A stretch of DNA of 64,000 nucleotides. It comes from DATAYA01 sp963754235 (GTDB taxonomy: Bacteria > Pseudomonadota > Alphaproteobacteria > Acetobacterales > Acetobacteraceae). A program made the translations under genes and the position numbers. The notes under the pieces are model-generated. The model did no database searches. It was not told the origin of the DNA and saw only the letters and a list, made by a program, of their open reading frames with translations. Every line of letters begins with the position of its first letter. Position 1 is the stretch's first letter. The DNA lies in the NCBI GenBank assembly GCA_963754235.1, contig CAVWFK010000008.1, positions 124,001-188,000 of the forward strand. Reading direction: 5' to 3'. Positions 43,554-51,813 of the stretch are shown piece by piece.

Positions 43554-44402
43554 TCACCGCTTCGACAGGAAGTGCAGCACCGCCTCATTGAACTGTACCG
43601 GGTCTTGCAGAAAAGCGAAGTGGCTGACATCGGCCATGATCAGCTCGCCGGCGCCGGGGATCAGCGACGCTATATGGTCGGTGTTCTCGCGCTTGATCGC
43701 CTCGTCGTGGTCGGCATCGACGATCCAGGTCGGCACCTTGATGCCGCGCAACTGGTCGTCCGAAAAATGCGGCTCCGTCGCCCACATATGGCTGATGTTG
43801 TCGAAGAACGCCTTGAACTGCCCGGGCGTGGGCGAGAGCCCGCGGTACTCCTGCTCCGCGCGCTTGATATAGGCGGTGAAAACCGGGCTCTTGCTCACGT
43901 CCTTCACACCCGATGGGTCCGAGTTGGCGGCAAAGGCGAACAGCCTGGTCAGGCGCTCGGGATGATGGATCGCAATGTCGAGGCCGATGATGGCACCGTC
44001 GCTCCAGCCGACCAGGGCCGCCCTCTGGATGTACAGATAATCCATCAGCGCGAGCACGTCCGATGCCATGAGGTCGTAGCCGATCGGTGCGCTGGTCCGC
44101 ATGCTGCGGCCATGACCGCGGCTGTCGAGCACGATGACCTCATGATCGCGCGCGAGCACCGGAACCTGCCGCCCCCAGTAATTCGAATTGGCAAGCCCGC
44201 CATGCACGAGGATCACCGGGGTGCCTTGGCCGAACACGGCATACCAGAGTTTTATCCCGTTCACCGGTGCCACGCCGCTCTGCGCCGGCTTCGGCAAGGT
44301 CGGCGTCGGCGGCAAGAGGTCCCACCAATACTGAGCGTGGGCGACCACGGGCGCGGTGCCGACAGAGAGCAGCACCAAGACCACGGTGAGGAAACGGCGC
44401 AT
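43554..44402 (-). CDS. Secreted alpha/beta hydrolase
   Basis: This 282-residue protein has a signal peptide (MRRFLTVVLVLLSVGTAPVVAHA) and an alpha/beta hydrolase core. The oxyanion-hole strand is PVILVHGGLANSNYW, the nucleophile elbow is LVGWSDGAIIGL (Ser), the acid is in IVDADHDE and the His is in MADVSHFAFLQDP. The substrate is unknown; related proteins are esterases or dehalogenase-like. It is 100 bases beyond the stop of the aldolase gene, on the same strand. Confidence 0.87.
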   Translation of the reverse strand: MRRFLTVVLVLLSVGTAPVVAHAQYWWDLLPPTPTLPKPAQSGVAPVNGIKLWYAVFGQGTPVILVHGGLANSNYWGRQVPVLARDHEVIVLDSRGHGRSMRTSAPIGYDLMASDVLALMDYLYIQRAALVGWSDGAIIGLDIAIHHPERLTRLFAFAANSDPSGVKDVSKSPVFTAYIKRAEQEYRGLSPTPGQFKAFFDNISHMWATEPHFSDDQLRGIKVPTWIVDADHDEAIKRENTDHIASLIPGAGELIMADVSHFAFLQDPVQFNEAVLHFLSKR

Positions 44403-44502
44403 CGCGACGAGCTTTCCGCGGTATGGGGAGAGATAGGTTGACAGCGCGCGGGCCGCGTTTCAAGTTTTGCGGCCGGTCCGGCAAGCGGCCCGCCCGCCGC
44501 GT

Positions 44503-45307
44503 TCACTTGGCGGGTTTTACATGACTCGCCAGCAACTCCTGGAGCAGCGCCATCCAGGCTGCGGCGCCGGCGGCGATGTAGCTCTGATCCGAGCCGGCGC
44601 CGAGATAACGCGCGCCCATCCCGAGATAGCGCGCCATGTCCTTGGGCTCGTTGATCCCGCCCATGCCGAGCACCTTGCCGTACCTGCGGCACGCCGCCGC
44701 GACGCGGGCGTACGCATCCACCACCTCGGGATGGGTGACCTGCCCGGCGATGCCGCGTTCGGCGCTGAGGTCAAAGGTGCCGATGAGCAGCACGTCGATC
44801 CCGGCGACGGCGGCGATCTCATCGGCGTTGTCCACGGCGAGCGCGCTCTCGATCATCACCACGGTAAGGATCTCGGGGTTGATCGCTGCCATTGCCTCGG
44901 CCACGGCAGGCGGCCGGTAGCCATAGATGGGCGGCGGGCCGCCCCAGCTCCGCCGGCCGTCGGGCGGATAGTGGAACGCATCGGCGATGGCGCGTGCCTG
45001 CGCGGCGGTGTCCACGTGCGGAACGACGATGCCGAGCGCGCCGTTATCGAGCAGACGGGTCGCCTCGTCGAGCGCGCCGGAGCAGACGCGCACGATTGGT
45101 GCGACACCGGTCGGCAGGGCGGCGATGCAGAGCTGGGCTGCCTCCTGCACCGTAAACGCGCCATGTTCCATATCGATGAAGAGGATGTCGTGCCCGGTCG
45201 CGGCGGCGAGTACCGGGTGCCGCGGCAGTGCGCAGATGATGCACGCCGAAGCTCACCGCGACCCCGCCGGTGCTTAGCTTCCGCTTGGCCTTATTGGGGA
45301 AGAACAT
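44503..45307 (-). pseudogene. HpcH/HpaI-family aldolase, one-base frameshift near the N-terminus
   Basis: The first frame reads MFFPNKAKRKLSTGGVAVSFGVHHLRTAA and the rest of the enzyme is in another frame: PVLAAATGHDILFIDMEHGAFT, then VRVCSGALDEATRLLDNGALGIVVPHVD, VMIESALAVDN and LLIGTFDLSAERG (substrate and metal-site segments of the family). Dropping one C from the CCC run near 45228 restores a single frame; the 805-base span is a multiple of three plus one. HpcH/HpaI enzymes cleave hydroxy-diacid aldols to pyruvate plus an aldehyde. An internal ATG at 45171 would give only a truncated product. Confidence 0.82.
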
Positions 45308-45314
45308 CGTGGTT

Positions 45315-45968
45315 TCACCCTCCGTGTGATCGGCTGTGGAATTTGACTTCGGCCGTCCGGCCGGCGCGAGAGAGACCGAAGCAGATCAGGAAATAGAGCA
45401 AGCCCGCGAACAGGATCGGGTTCAAGGAAAATACCGTATTGCGGATGTTGATCGCGGTCTGCGTGAGCTCGACGAACCCGATGATGCTGGTGACCGAGGA
45501 TTCCTTGATCAGGTTGATGAAGACGCCGATCCCGGCCGGGATCATGACCCGGATCGCCTGCGGCAGCACCACCATGCGCATGATGGCGGGATAGCGCAGG
45601 CCGAGGGCGCGCGCGGCTTCCCACTGTCCGCGGGCGACCGACTGGATGCCCGAGCGTACCACCTCCGCCATATACGCCCCACCATAGACGGCAAGCGCGC
45701 CGGTCGCCGCCGCATAGGGCGAAACACTTAGATTGGTCACCAGCGGCACGGCATAATAGGCGAAGAACACGAGTACCAGGAGCGGGACCGAGCGGATCAG
45801 CTCCACGTAGAGGCGCGTGGCGAATTCGGCCGGTTTCCAGCGGGCCGTCGCGATCATCCCGACCGCGACGCCGACGAGCACCGACAGCGCCAGGGCCAGG
45901 ACGGAAACCTCGAGCGTGATGCCGGCCGCGCGGACCATCAGCAGGGTGTACGCCGCGGTCCTCGGCAC
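45315..45968 (-). CDS. Polar amino-acid-type ABC transporter permease 1
   Basis: This 217-residue HisM/GlnP-type permease has about five helices and the EAA coupling loop at residues about 140-165 (GQWEAARALGLRYPAIMRMVVLPQA). The N-terminal YVELIRSVPLLVLVFF and the later LIKESSVTSIIGFVELT are family hallmarks. It abuts permease 2 with no gap and ends 7 bases before the aldolase start, so transport and aldolase are probably one operon. Confidence 0.92.
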   Translation of the reverse strand: MPRTAAYTLLMVRAAGITLEVSVLALALSVLVGVAVGMIATARWKPAEFATRLYVELIRSVPLLVLVFFAYYAVPLVTNLSVSPYAAATGALAVYGGAYMAEVVRSGIQSVARGQWEAARALGLRYPAIMRMVVLPQAIRVMIPAGIGVFINLIKESSVTSIIGFVELTQTAINIRNTVFSLNPILFAGLLYFLICFGLSRAGRTAEVKFHSRSHGG

Positions 45969-46643
45969 TCAGAAGCTCCCCCGCCATTTGCTGAACCATC
46001 TACGGTCGAGCCCTTGGAACAACTGGTTCAGGAGCTGAACCAGGACGATGTACAGAACCGCGGCCGAGGCGAAGACGCTAAAGTACTGGTAGGTCGAGTC
46101 GCCGATGATCTGCAGCTTGTAGGTCAGCTCGGGAACGGTGATGACACTCGCCAACGCGGTCCCCAGCACGGTCGCGACGACCTGATTGCCCAGCGACGGG
46201 AAGGCGACCGCTAAGGTCTGGGGCAGCTCGATGAAATAGAGGCTCTGCCACGCGCCGAGGCCGAGCGCGCGGGCGGCCAGGCGCTGCCCCGGGCTCACGG
46301 CGATGAAGGCGCCGCGGATGATCTCGGCGACATAGGCGCCGCCCTGAATGCCGAGCGCCAGCGCCGCGTACGAGAATGCGCTCAGGCTGAGCCCGATCAC
46401 CGGCAGCCCGAAATAGCAGAGATAGAGGAATACGAGCGTCGGCGTGTTGCGAAACAACTCCACGTACGCGGAGCCGAGCGACGCCAGCGCCGTCCGGCGC
46501 GATGATTTCAGCAGCCAACCGACAAGGCCGAAGATCAGGCTCAGCAGAATGGCCGCGGCGCCGAGCAGCAATGTATCTTCCGCGCCGGCAGCGATCGCCG
46601 CACGCGAGCTCCAGAGCAGACGGAAATTGAACAGCGGCGACAC
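45969..46643 (-). CDS. Polar amino-acid-type ABC transporter permease 2
   Basis: This 224-residue permease pairs with permease 1. It shows AYVELFRNTPTLVFLYLCYFGLP, the EAA loop GQRLAARALGLGAWQSLYFIELPQT and ALASVITVPELTYK. It lies divergent from the binding-protein gene (46814), with a 170-base gap for the promoters. Confidence 0.92.
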   Translation of the reverse strand: MSPLFNFRLLWSSRAAIAAGAEDTLLLGAAAILLSLIFGLVGWLLKSSRRTALASLGSAYVELFRNTPTLVFLYLCYFGLPVIGLSLSAFSYAALALGIQGGAYVAEIIRGAFIAVSPGQRLAARALGLGAWQSLYFIELPQTLAVAFPSLGNQVVATVLGTALASVITVPELTYKLQIIGDSTYQYFSVFASAAVLYIVLVQLLNQLFQGLDRRWFSKWRGSF

Positions 46644-46813
46644 GTGCGAGGTTTATGAACCGGCCTTCCGGATGGCAAGGCGCGCTGGTGATCGTGGGTC
46701 ACGCTTGCGGCTGGTATCGACGCGACGGAACGCGGCGGGGCTTGCCAGCCGGATGTGACGGAAATACAATATACAAACGGTCCGGCAGGTTGGATGTCGC
46801 AGAGGAGGCGCTC

Positions 46814-47677
46814 GTGACGGAGTCGATTTCGCGATCCTATGAGTCGCGACGGCGGATTCTCGGAGCCGGTGTCGCGGGAGCAGCGCTTGCCGCAACCATT
46901 CCGTCTGCTGCCGAGGCGGCGACCGCGGGGGCAAGCGGCGGCAGCATCCTGGCCAAGGTTCTGCGCGCCGGCACGCTCACGGTCGGCACCATAAGCGGCA
47001 ACCCGCCGTGGGAAATCACCAAACCGGACGGCGAGCTCGACGGGTACGATATCGCCATCGCCAAGGCGATTGCGGACGACCTCGGCGTGAAAGTGAAATT
47101 TATCCAGACATCGGGCGCCGGCCGCATCCCGGTCCTGCAGGCCCGCAAGGCGGATATCGTGGTGGCCGAGCTCGATTACACGCCTGCACGCGCGCAGGTG
47201 GTCGCCTACACCCGCGCCTACGCGAACCCGGCAAGCCAGTTCATCGTGCTTGCCGATTCGCCCTATCAGACCGTCGAAAGCCTGAATGAGCCGAACGTGA
47301 CTCTGGGCTATGCTCTCGGCGGGGACGAGGCCAATCTGTGGCCGCACATTCTGCCCAAGGCAAAGCTCAAGGCGTTCACCACGGTCGCTGATGCGGAGCA
47401 GGCGCTGCTGGCGCGGCGGGTCACGGCCACCGGCGAGTCGACCATCCTCAACATCGATCTCATGAAGACCCACCCGGGCAAGCTCCGAGTGCTCAATCCG
47501 CCTTACTTCACGGCGATCACGGCGATCGGTCTGCCTTACGGCGATTTCGACTGGTGGCTATGGCTCGACCGCTGGGTGGACAATTTCAACTTCACCGGCG
47601 CCAACCAGGCGCTGTGGACCCGCTATGTGGGCGGCGGCTCGCCCTTATTGGCCGGCGCGGTCTCGCAGCCGGGCTGA
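46814..47677 (+). CDS. Polar amino-acid-type ABC transporter substrate-binding protein
   Basis: This 287-residue type II binding protein starts at a GTG with GAGG upstream (46803). It has a Tat-like signal (SRRRILGAGVAGAALA) ending near IPSAAEAA. The mature start VLRAGTLTVGTISGNPPWE and DGELDGYDIAIAKAIADDLGVKVKFI are classic. Substrate is unknown; the enclosed aldolase and amidohydrolase suggest an acidic or amide-containing carbon source. Confidence 0.9.
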   Translation: MTESISRSYESRRRILGAGVAGAALAATIPSAAEAATAGASGGSILAKVLRAGTLTVGTISGNPPWEITKPDGELDGYDIAIAKAIADDLGVKVKFIQTSGAGRIPVLQARKADIVVAELDYTPARAQVVAYTRAYANPASQFIVLADSPYQTVESLNEPNVTLGYALGGDEANLWPHILPKAKLKAFTTVADAEQALLARRVTATGESTILNIDLMKTHPGKLRVLNPPYFTAITAIGLPYGDFDWWLWLDRWVDNFNFTGANQALWTRYVGGGSPLLAGAVSQPG

Positions 47678-47704
47678 CCGCACGCGACCGATCAGGGGGG
47701 CCGA

Positions 47705-49666
47705 TCAGGGCGGCTCCTGCGGCCCGCCAACCGCCTCGCCCGCTGCCGGACGGCAGCCCGCGTTGCCTCCAGCGCAGCGGCCCGAAGCCGCTGAAATCGC
47801 CGGCGGCGCCGCAGCAATGGCGGGCGCCTGGCGGAGCGACAATTGCGCGTCCAGATCGCGCCGCATCGCCCGCAGCACCGGCCGGATCGCGTCGTATTCG
47901 GCATCCGTGCAGAGCGGGTGCAGCGTCGCGAGCACGAATTCCCGCCGCACGGTGATCGCCCCCGCCGCCGCGGAATAATCCGCGCGATACTCAGCGGCGC
48001 CGCCCGCCGCGCGCACGTCCCGAGGCAGATCCCCGACCGCGGCGCCCGGGGGAAGCTGCAGGTGGATGGCCTCCACCTCGCGCCCGGCATAGCAGAGATG
48101 CCGGCCATCCCGGACCGGCCGCTCCGAGACCAGAAACGCGCCGCCGCGCACCAGAACCGGCAGACCGGCCGGGACCGGGAAGCGCCCGCCCCCGGTATCC
48201 GCGGTGGCACTCGGCAGCCGGAACTCTGCCCTGAGCGTGTAGCCCGACGCGACGCCCTCGCTGTCGCGGGGCGGCGCGAAGGTGAAGTCGCCGCGCCCGG
48301 GAGTGCCGAGCCGGCGCAGATCGTCATCTGCGGTGCTCTCGCCGCCATCCTCCTCGATCCCAGCCGCGACCTGGCGCAGCATCACCGCAGCCGGCCCGCT
48401 CGCGGTCGTGACGGTGCCGCCGATCACGCTTCCGTCCGCCGCGATGCGCGCCTCGGTGCGGGTCTCGGTCGCGACCGTCCCGGGCAGCAGTGGCGGCGTG
48501 CGGGCCAGCCGCGCGCCGCCGGCTCCGGCCAGCACCACGGGCTTGTCGTAATCCTCGAACGGCAGCGTGCCGCTTGCGGCATAGGGCGAGGTCGGGTCGA
48601 GATAGCGGTCGAATTCGGGAACGAAGAGCAGCACGTGGTCGAGCAATGCCAAGGTCGGCGGCTCCGGCATGGCAAAGCGGGCCTTGGTGCTGACCAGCGC
48701 CGGCTCGGAGAAGATGCCCTTCGCCGCGAGCAGCGCCTGGAGCAGCGCCACGTGATCCTTGCAGTCGCCATAGCCGCGGCGGGCGATGGCGGCGGCATCG
48801 TCCGGCACCACCCGCCCGGTGCCGTACTGGATGCCGACGTAGCGGATCCGCCCCGCCACATAGGCGTAGAGCCGCGCGACCTGCGCGCGACGCGAGGCCA
48901 GGCCCGCGGTCAGCCGGCCGGCGAGACCACGGATCGCCTCGCTCGGCGCCGCGGCGGGAAGTGCGCGGGCGGCGAACGCGTCGCCGAGGGCCGCGTAGCT
49001 CGCGAACGTCGAGACCTGCAGGCGCACCTCGCCCTCCGGCCCGTCCGCCGCCGTCGCCAGGTGCCAGTGCCGGCGCACCAGATCGCCCTCGCGCACCGGC
49101 GGGTCCTCAGTCAGGCCGCCGGTGGCGACGGCAAGATGCATGGCGGCGGGCAGGCTGATCGCGATGTCGGCGGCGGTGACGTTGGCTTGCGGTCCGCCGG
49201 TCAGCGTCGCCTCGTAGGCGCCGGGAAACAACGGCCGCCGGGAGCGCAGCAGCAGCACGTAGTGGACCGTGTCGCCGGCCTCGACGTCCGGAAAGATGAT
49301 GGTACGCACGCGCCAGTCGCTGAAACTCGGGAAATCGTCGCCGCCCGCGGCCAGCGTGCGGTCGAGCACCGCGTCGGGCGCCACAGCAAGCACGGTCCCG
49401 TCAGGCTTGCGCGTATAAGCCTCCAGCAGGGTCGTGCGCTCGAGGCCGCTGCTGAAGCCGAAGCTCTGATTCGCCGCCACCCGTGCCGCGGCATCGGTAT
49501 CAGCCCGGACATCCCAACTCTGCCGCTCCTGCCAGGTGCCGTCGGCCGCGATATGCAACGAGGCCGTGAGCGACCGATGCCAGATCGCGGCCGCGTCATC
49601 GGCCCGCGAGGCGAGCGGCGGCAGGGCAAGAGCCGCGCGCAACGCGGCAGCGGCAATGCGGTTCAT
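47705..49666 (-). CDS. DUF3857 / transglutaminase-like secreted protein
   Basis: This 653-residue protein has a signal peptide (ending near SRADD) and two known parts: DUF3857 (residues about 30-220) and a transglutaminase-like domain with the catalytic Cys in RRGYGDCKDHVALLQALL (residue about 300), followed by a His (LLDHVLLFVP) and the Asp (RYLDPTS). A C-terminal beta-rich region follows. The function of this pairing is unknown; many gram-negative soil bacteria carry it. It converges with the binding-protein gene. Confidence 0.87.
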   Translation of the reverse strand: MNRIAAAALRAALALPPLASRADDAAAIWHRSLTASLHIAADGTWQERQSWDVRADTDAAARVAANQSFGFSSGLERTTLLEAYTRKPDGTVLAVAPDAVLDRTLAAGGDDFPSFSDWRVRTIIFPDVEAGDTVHYVLLLRSRRPLFPGAYEATLTGGPQANVTAADIAISLPAAMHLAVATGGLTEDPPVREGDLVRRHWHLATAADGPEGEVRLQVSTFASYAALGDAFAARALPAAAPSEAIRGLAGRLTAGLASRRAQVARLYAYVAGRIRYVGIQYGTGRVVPDDAAAIARRGYGDCKDHVALLQALLAAKGIFSEPALVSTKARFAMPEPPTLALLDHVLLFVPEFDRYLDPTSPYAASGTLPFEDYDKPVVLAGAGGARLARTPPLLPGTVATETRTEARIAADGSVIGGTVTTASGPAAVMLRQVAAGIEEDGGESTADDDLRRLGTPGRGDFTFAPPRDSEGVASGYTLRAEFRLPSATADTGGGRFPVPAGLPVLVRGGAFLVSERPVRDGRHLCYAGREVEAIHLQLPPGAAVGDLPRDVRAAGGAAEYRADYSAAAGAITVRREFVLATLHPLCTDAEYDAIRPVLRAMRRDLDAQLSLRQAPAIAAAPPAISAASGRCAGGNAGCRPAAGEAVGGPQEPP

Positions 49667-49888
49667 GCGCGATCCGGCCGAGTCGGTTCACTGTCTCGTG
49701 AACAGCCTGCCACAAACCGTACACGGGGGGGAAGTGTCGCGTTCGGGAAAACCAGCAATCGGCAGGTTTGCCCAGAAGAGTGTGTAGCCGGCACGTCGAA
49801 GCCGCGCGAACCTGCCGCCATCGCTTGAGGAGGAAAACGACGCCCGCCCCGGCGCGTTGGCGTCCAGCAGCCTGCCGGGAGCGTTCCC

Positions 49889-50113
49889 ATGAGCGACCAC
49901 GTCTATCGCACGATCGAGCTGGTCGGATCGTCCGAGAAGAGCATCGAGGACGCGATCGAGACCGCGATCCGTCGCGCCTCCACGACCCTGCGCCACCTGC
50001 GCTGGTTCGAGGTGGTGCAGACCCGCGGCCATATCGACGATGGCCGGGTGCAGCACTACCAGGTGACGCTGCGCGTTGCGTTCACCCTCGAGGATACAAT
50101 TACGAAAGCCTAG
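49889..50113 (+). CDS. Dodecin-family flavin-binding protein
   Basis: This 74-residue protein has the dodecin fold: VYRTIELVGSSEKSIEDAIETAIRRAS, LRHLRWFEVVQTRGHID and VQHYQVTLRVAFTLED. Dodecins form dodecamers that store riboflavin or FMN, with the tryptophan seen here in RWFEVV stacking on the flavin. It converges with the SelA-like gene, ending 4 bases before that gene's stop. Confidence 0.9.
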   Translation: MSDHVYRTIELVGSSEKSIEDAIETAIRRASTTLRHLRWFEVVQTRGHIDDGRVQHYQVTLRVAFTLEDTITKA

Positions 50114-50116
50114 CCT

Positions 50117-51310
50117 TCAATCCGGCCACCGCAGCAGCGCCGCCTCGCCCCGCTGCCGCCGGAGTGCCAGCGGCGTCTGGACCGGCGCCTCGGCCTGTCG
50201 GGCGCGGGCCAGTTCCTGGTCGATCCGGTCGGCGACGATCCCCGCCTCGCCGGGATGCAGGTTGCAGGGATCGAGCTGGAACCAGCCAAGTTCCACCTCA
50301 TGGTCGCGCACGATGACCGGCGGCGCGCCGGCGGCGAGCGCGTCGGCGAGGTCCCAGGCGGTGATCCGCGCGGCGTCGGCATCGACGAGCACTTGCAGCC
50401 GGTCGAGTGGGTTGCCGGTCGGATCGGGCCGCCGGCGCGCGAGGATGCCGCGCCACGCCGAAAGCCGTTCCTGCCACAGATCGAGCGCCGCCGCCTGGCG
50501 GGCCCGCGCCACTGCGTGGTCGCGCTGCGCCCAGGCGTCGAGTGCGGCGATCGCCCCGGCAATGCCCTCCTTGCCGACCTTCATGCCGCGGCCGATGCCG
50601 TGATTTTGCAGCCAGGCGGCGCGCACCAGCTCCTTGCGGCCGGCGACGACGCCCGCGGTCGGGCCGCCCAGGAATTTGTGGGCGCTGTACACCGCGACAT
50701 CTGCGCCGCGCCCGAGGAAGCCGCGCAGATCGTATTCCGAGGCGCCGTCCACGATCACCGGCACGTCGCATCCGTGCGCGATTTCCACCACCTCCTCGAG
50801 CGCCAACTGCCCGTACTCGACCGTGTGGTGAGAGACGACATAAAGGATAGCGGCGGTGTGCGGCCCGATCGCACCGGCGAGCTGATAGGCGCGGGCCTCC
50901 GTCGCCTGCCCGACCGGCACCACGCGCCCGCCGGCCAGCCGGATTGCCTGGTCGATCGGCGCGCCGTAGCCGACCATGTGGCCGAGCTGGATCGCGACCT
51001 CGTTCGGCCGTTCCCCCGCGTCGGGCAGGCGCTCGATCGCGGCGAGGTCGGTCCCGGTGATTGCGCCGGCGACCGCCAGCGTGATCCCCGCGGACGCCGA
51101 GGCGGTGATGAACCCGGCCTCCGCCCCGGTGGCGCGCGCGATCGCGGCGCTGGCGCGGCGCTGCAGATCGGCGATCTCGACGAATTGCGGCAGGATCGCC
51201 GCCACCGCCGCGACCGCCTCCGGCACCGCGATCGAGGCGCCGAGGCCGGTCATGGTGCCGGAGGCGTTGATGATCGGCCGCAGGCCGAGGTGTTGGCGGA
51301 TGTCGGTCAT
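50117..51310 (-). CDS. SelA-like PLP-dependent enzyme (DgaE-type aminotransferase/ammonia lyase)
   Basis: This 397-residue enzyme resembles L-seryl-tRNA(Sec) selenium transferase-like proteins, many of which are PLP-dependent ammonia lyases. The PLP lysine is in YSAHKFLGGPTAGVV and the phosphate-binding region is ASGTMTGLGAS; AEAGFITASASAGITLAVAGAI also fits. There is no selenium machinery in the window, so a selenocysteine role is unlikely. The start overlaps the RidA stop (ATGA). RidA disposes of the reactive enamine/imine such PLP lyases release, so the pair makes sense together. Confidence 0.87.
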   Translation of the reverse strand: MTDIRQHLGLRPIINASGTMTGLGASIAVPEAVAAVAAILPQFVEIADLQRRASAAIARATGAEAGFITASASAGITLAVAGAITGTDLAAIERLPDAGERPNEVAIQLGHMVGYGAPIDQAIRLAGGRVVPVGQATEARAYQLAGAIGPHTAAILYVVSHHTVEYGQLALEEVVEIAHGCDVPVIVDGASEYDLRGFLGRGADVAVYSAHKFLGGPTAGVVAGRKELVRAAWLQNHGIGRGMKVGKEGIAGAIAALDAWAQRDHAVARARQAAALDLWQERLSAWRGILARRRPDPTGNPLDRLQVLVDADAARITAWDLADALAAGAPPVIVRDHEVELGWFQLDPCNLHPGEAGIVADRIDQELARARQAEAPVQTPLALRRQRGEAALLRWPD

Positions 51311-51786
51311 GGCCGCACCGCGGCGATCAGCTCGATCTCGACGGTGATGCCGCGCGGCAGCGAGCCGAGCCCGACCGCCGAGCGGGCGTGCCGGCCGCGC
51401 TCGCCGAACACCTCGACGAACAGCGTGGAGGCGCCGTCGATCACCTCCGGTTGGCGGCCGAAATCCGCGACCGCGCGGACCATGCCGAACAGCTTGAGCA
51501 CGCGCTCGATGCGGCCGAGATCGCCGCCGCAGGCCGCGTTCATCTGCGCGAGCAGGTTGATCGCCGTGATCCGTGCATGGTCGCGCGCCTGTTCGAGGCT
51601 GACGTCGCGGCCGACGAGGCCGGTGTGCATCGTGCCGTCGGCGTCGAGCGGCCCCTGGCCAGAGACGAACAGCAGCCCGGCGTGCAGCGTGTAGGGCACA
51701 TAGCTCGCCACCGGCTGCGGCGGTGCCGGCAGGCGGATGCCGAGCTGGGCCAAGCGAGCCTGGATGTCGGACGCGGCGTCAACCAT
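51307..51786 (-). CDS. RidA-family enamine/imine deaminase
   Basis: This 159-residue protein belongs to the RidA/YjgF family, which hydrolyses 2-aminoacrylate-type enamines from PLP enzymes. The conserved arginine is in RHARSAVGLGSLPRGITVEIE, with YTLHAGLLFVSGQGPLDADG before it. It is coupled to the SelA-like gene downstream. The 30-residue N-terminal extension is usual in this branch. Confidence 0.9.
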   Translation of the reverse strand: MVDAASDIQARLAQLGIRLPAPPQPVASYVPYTLHAGLLFVSGQGPLDADGTMHTGLVGRDVSLEQARDHARITAINLLAQMNAACGGDLGRIERVLKLFGMVRAVADFGRQPEVIDGASTLFVEVFGERGRHARSAVGLGSLPRGITVEIELIAAVRP

Positions 51787-51813
51787 GCGGGACCTCCCGA
51801 TGCGAACTGTTCG

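Noticed and set aside
50117..51310. Selenocysteine synthase (SelA) for selenoprotein synthesis
   Set aside because: The coupled RidA gene and the absence of selB, selC or selD favour a PLP ammonia-lyase-type enzyme.
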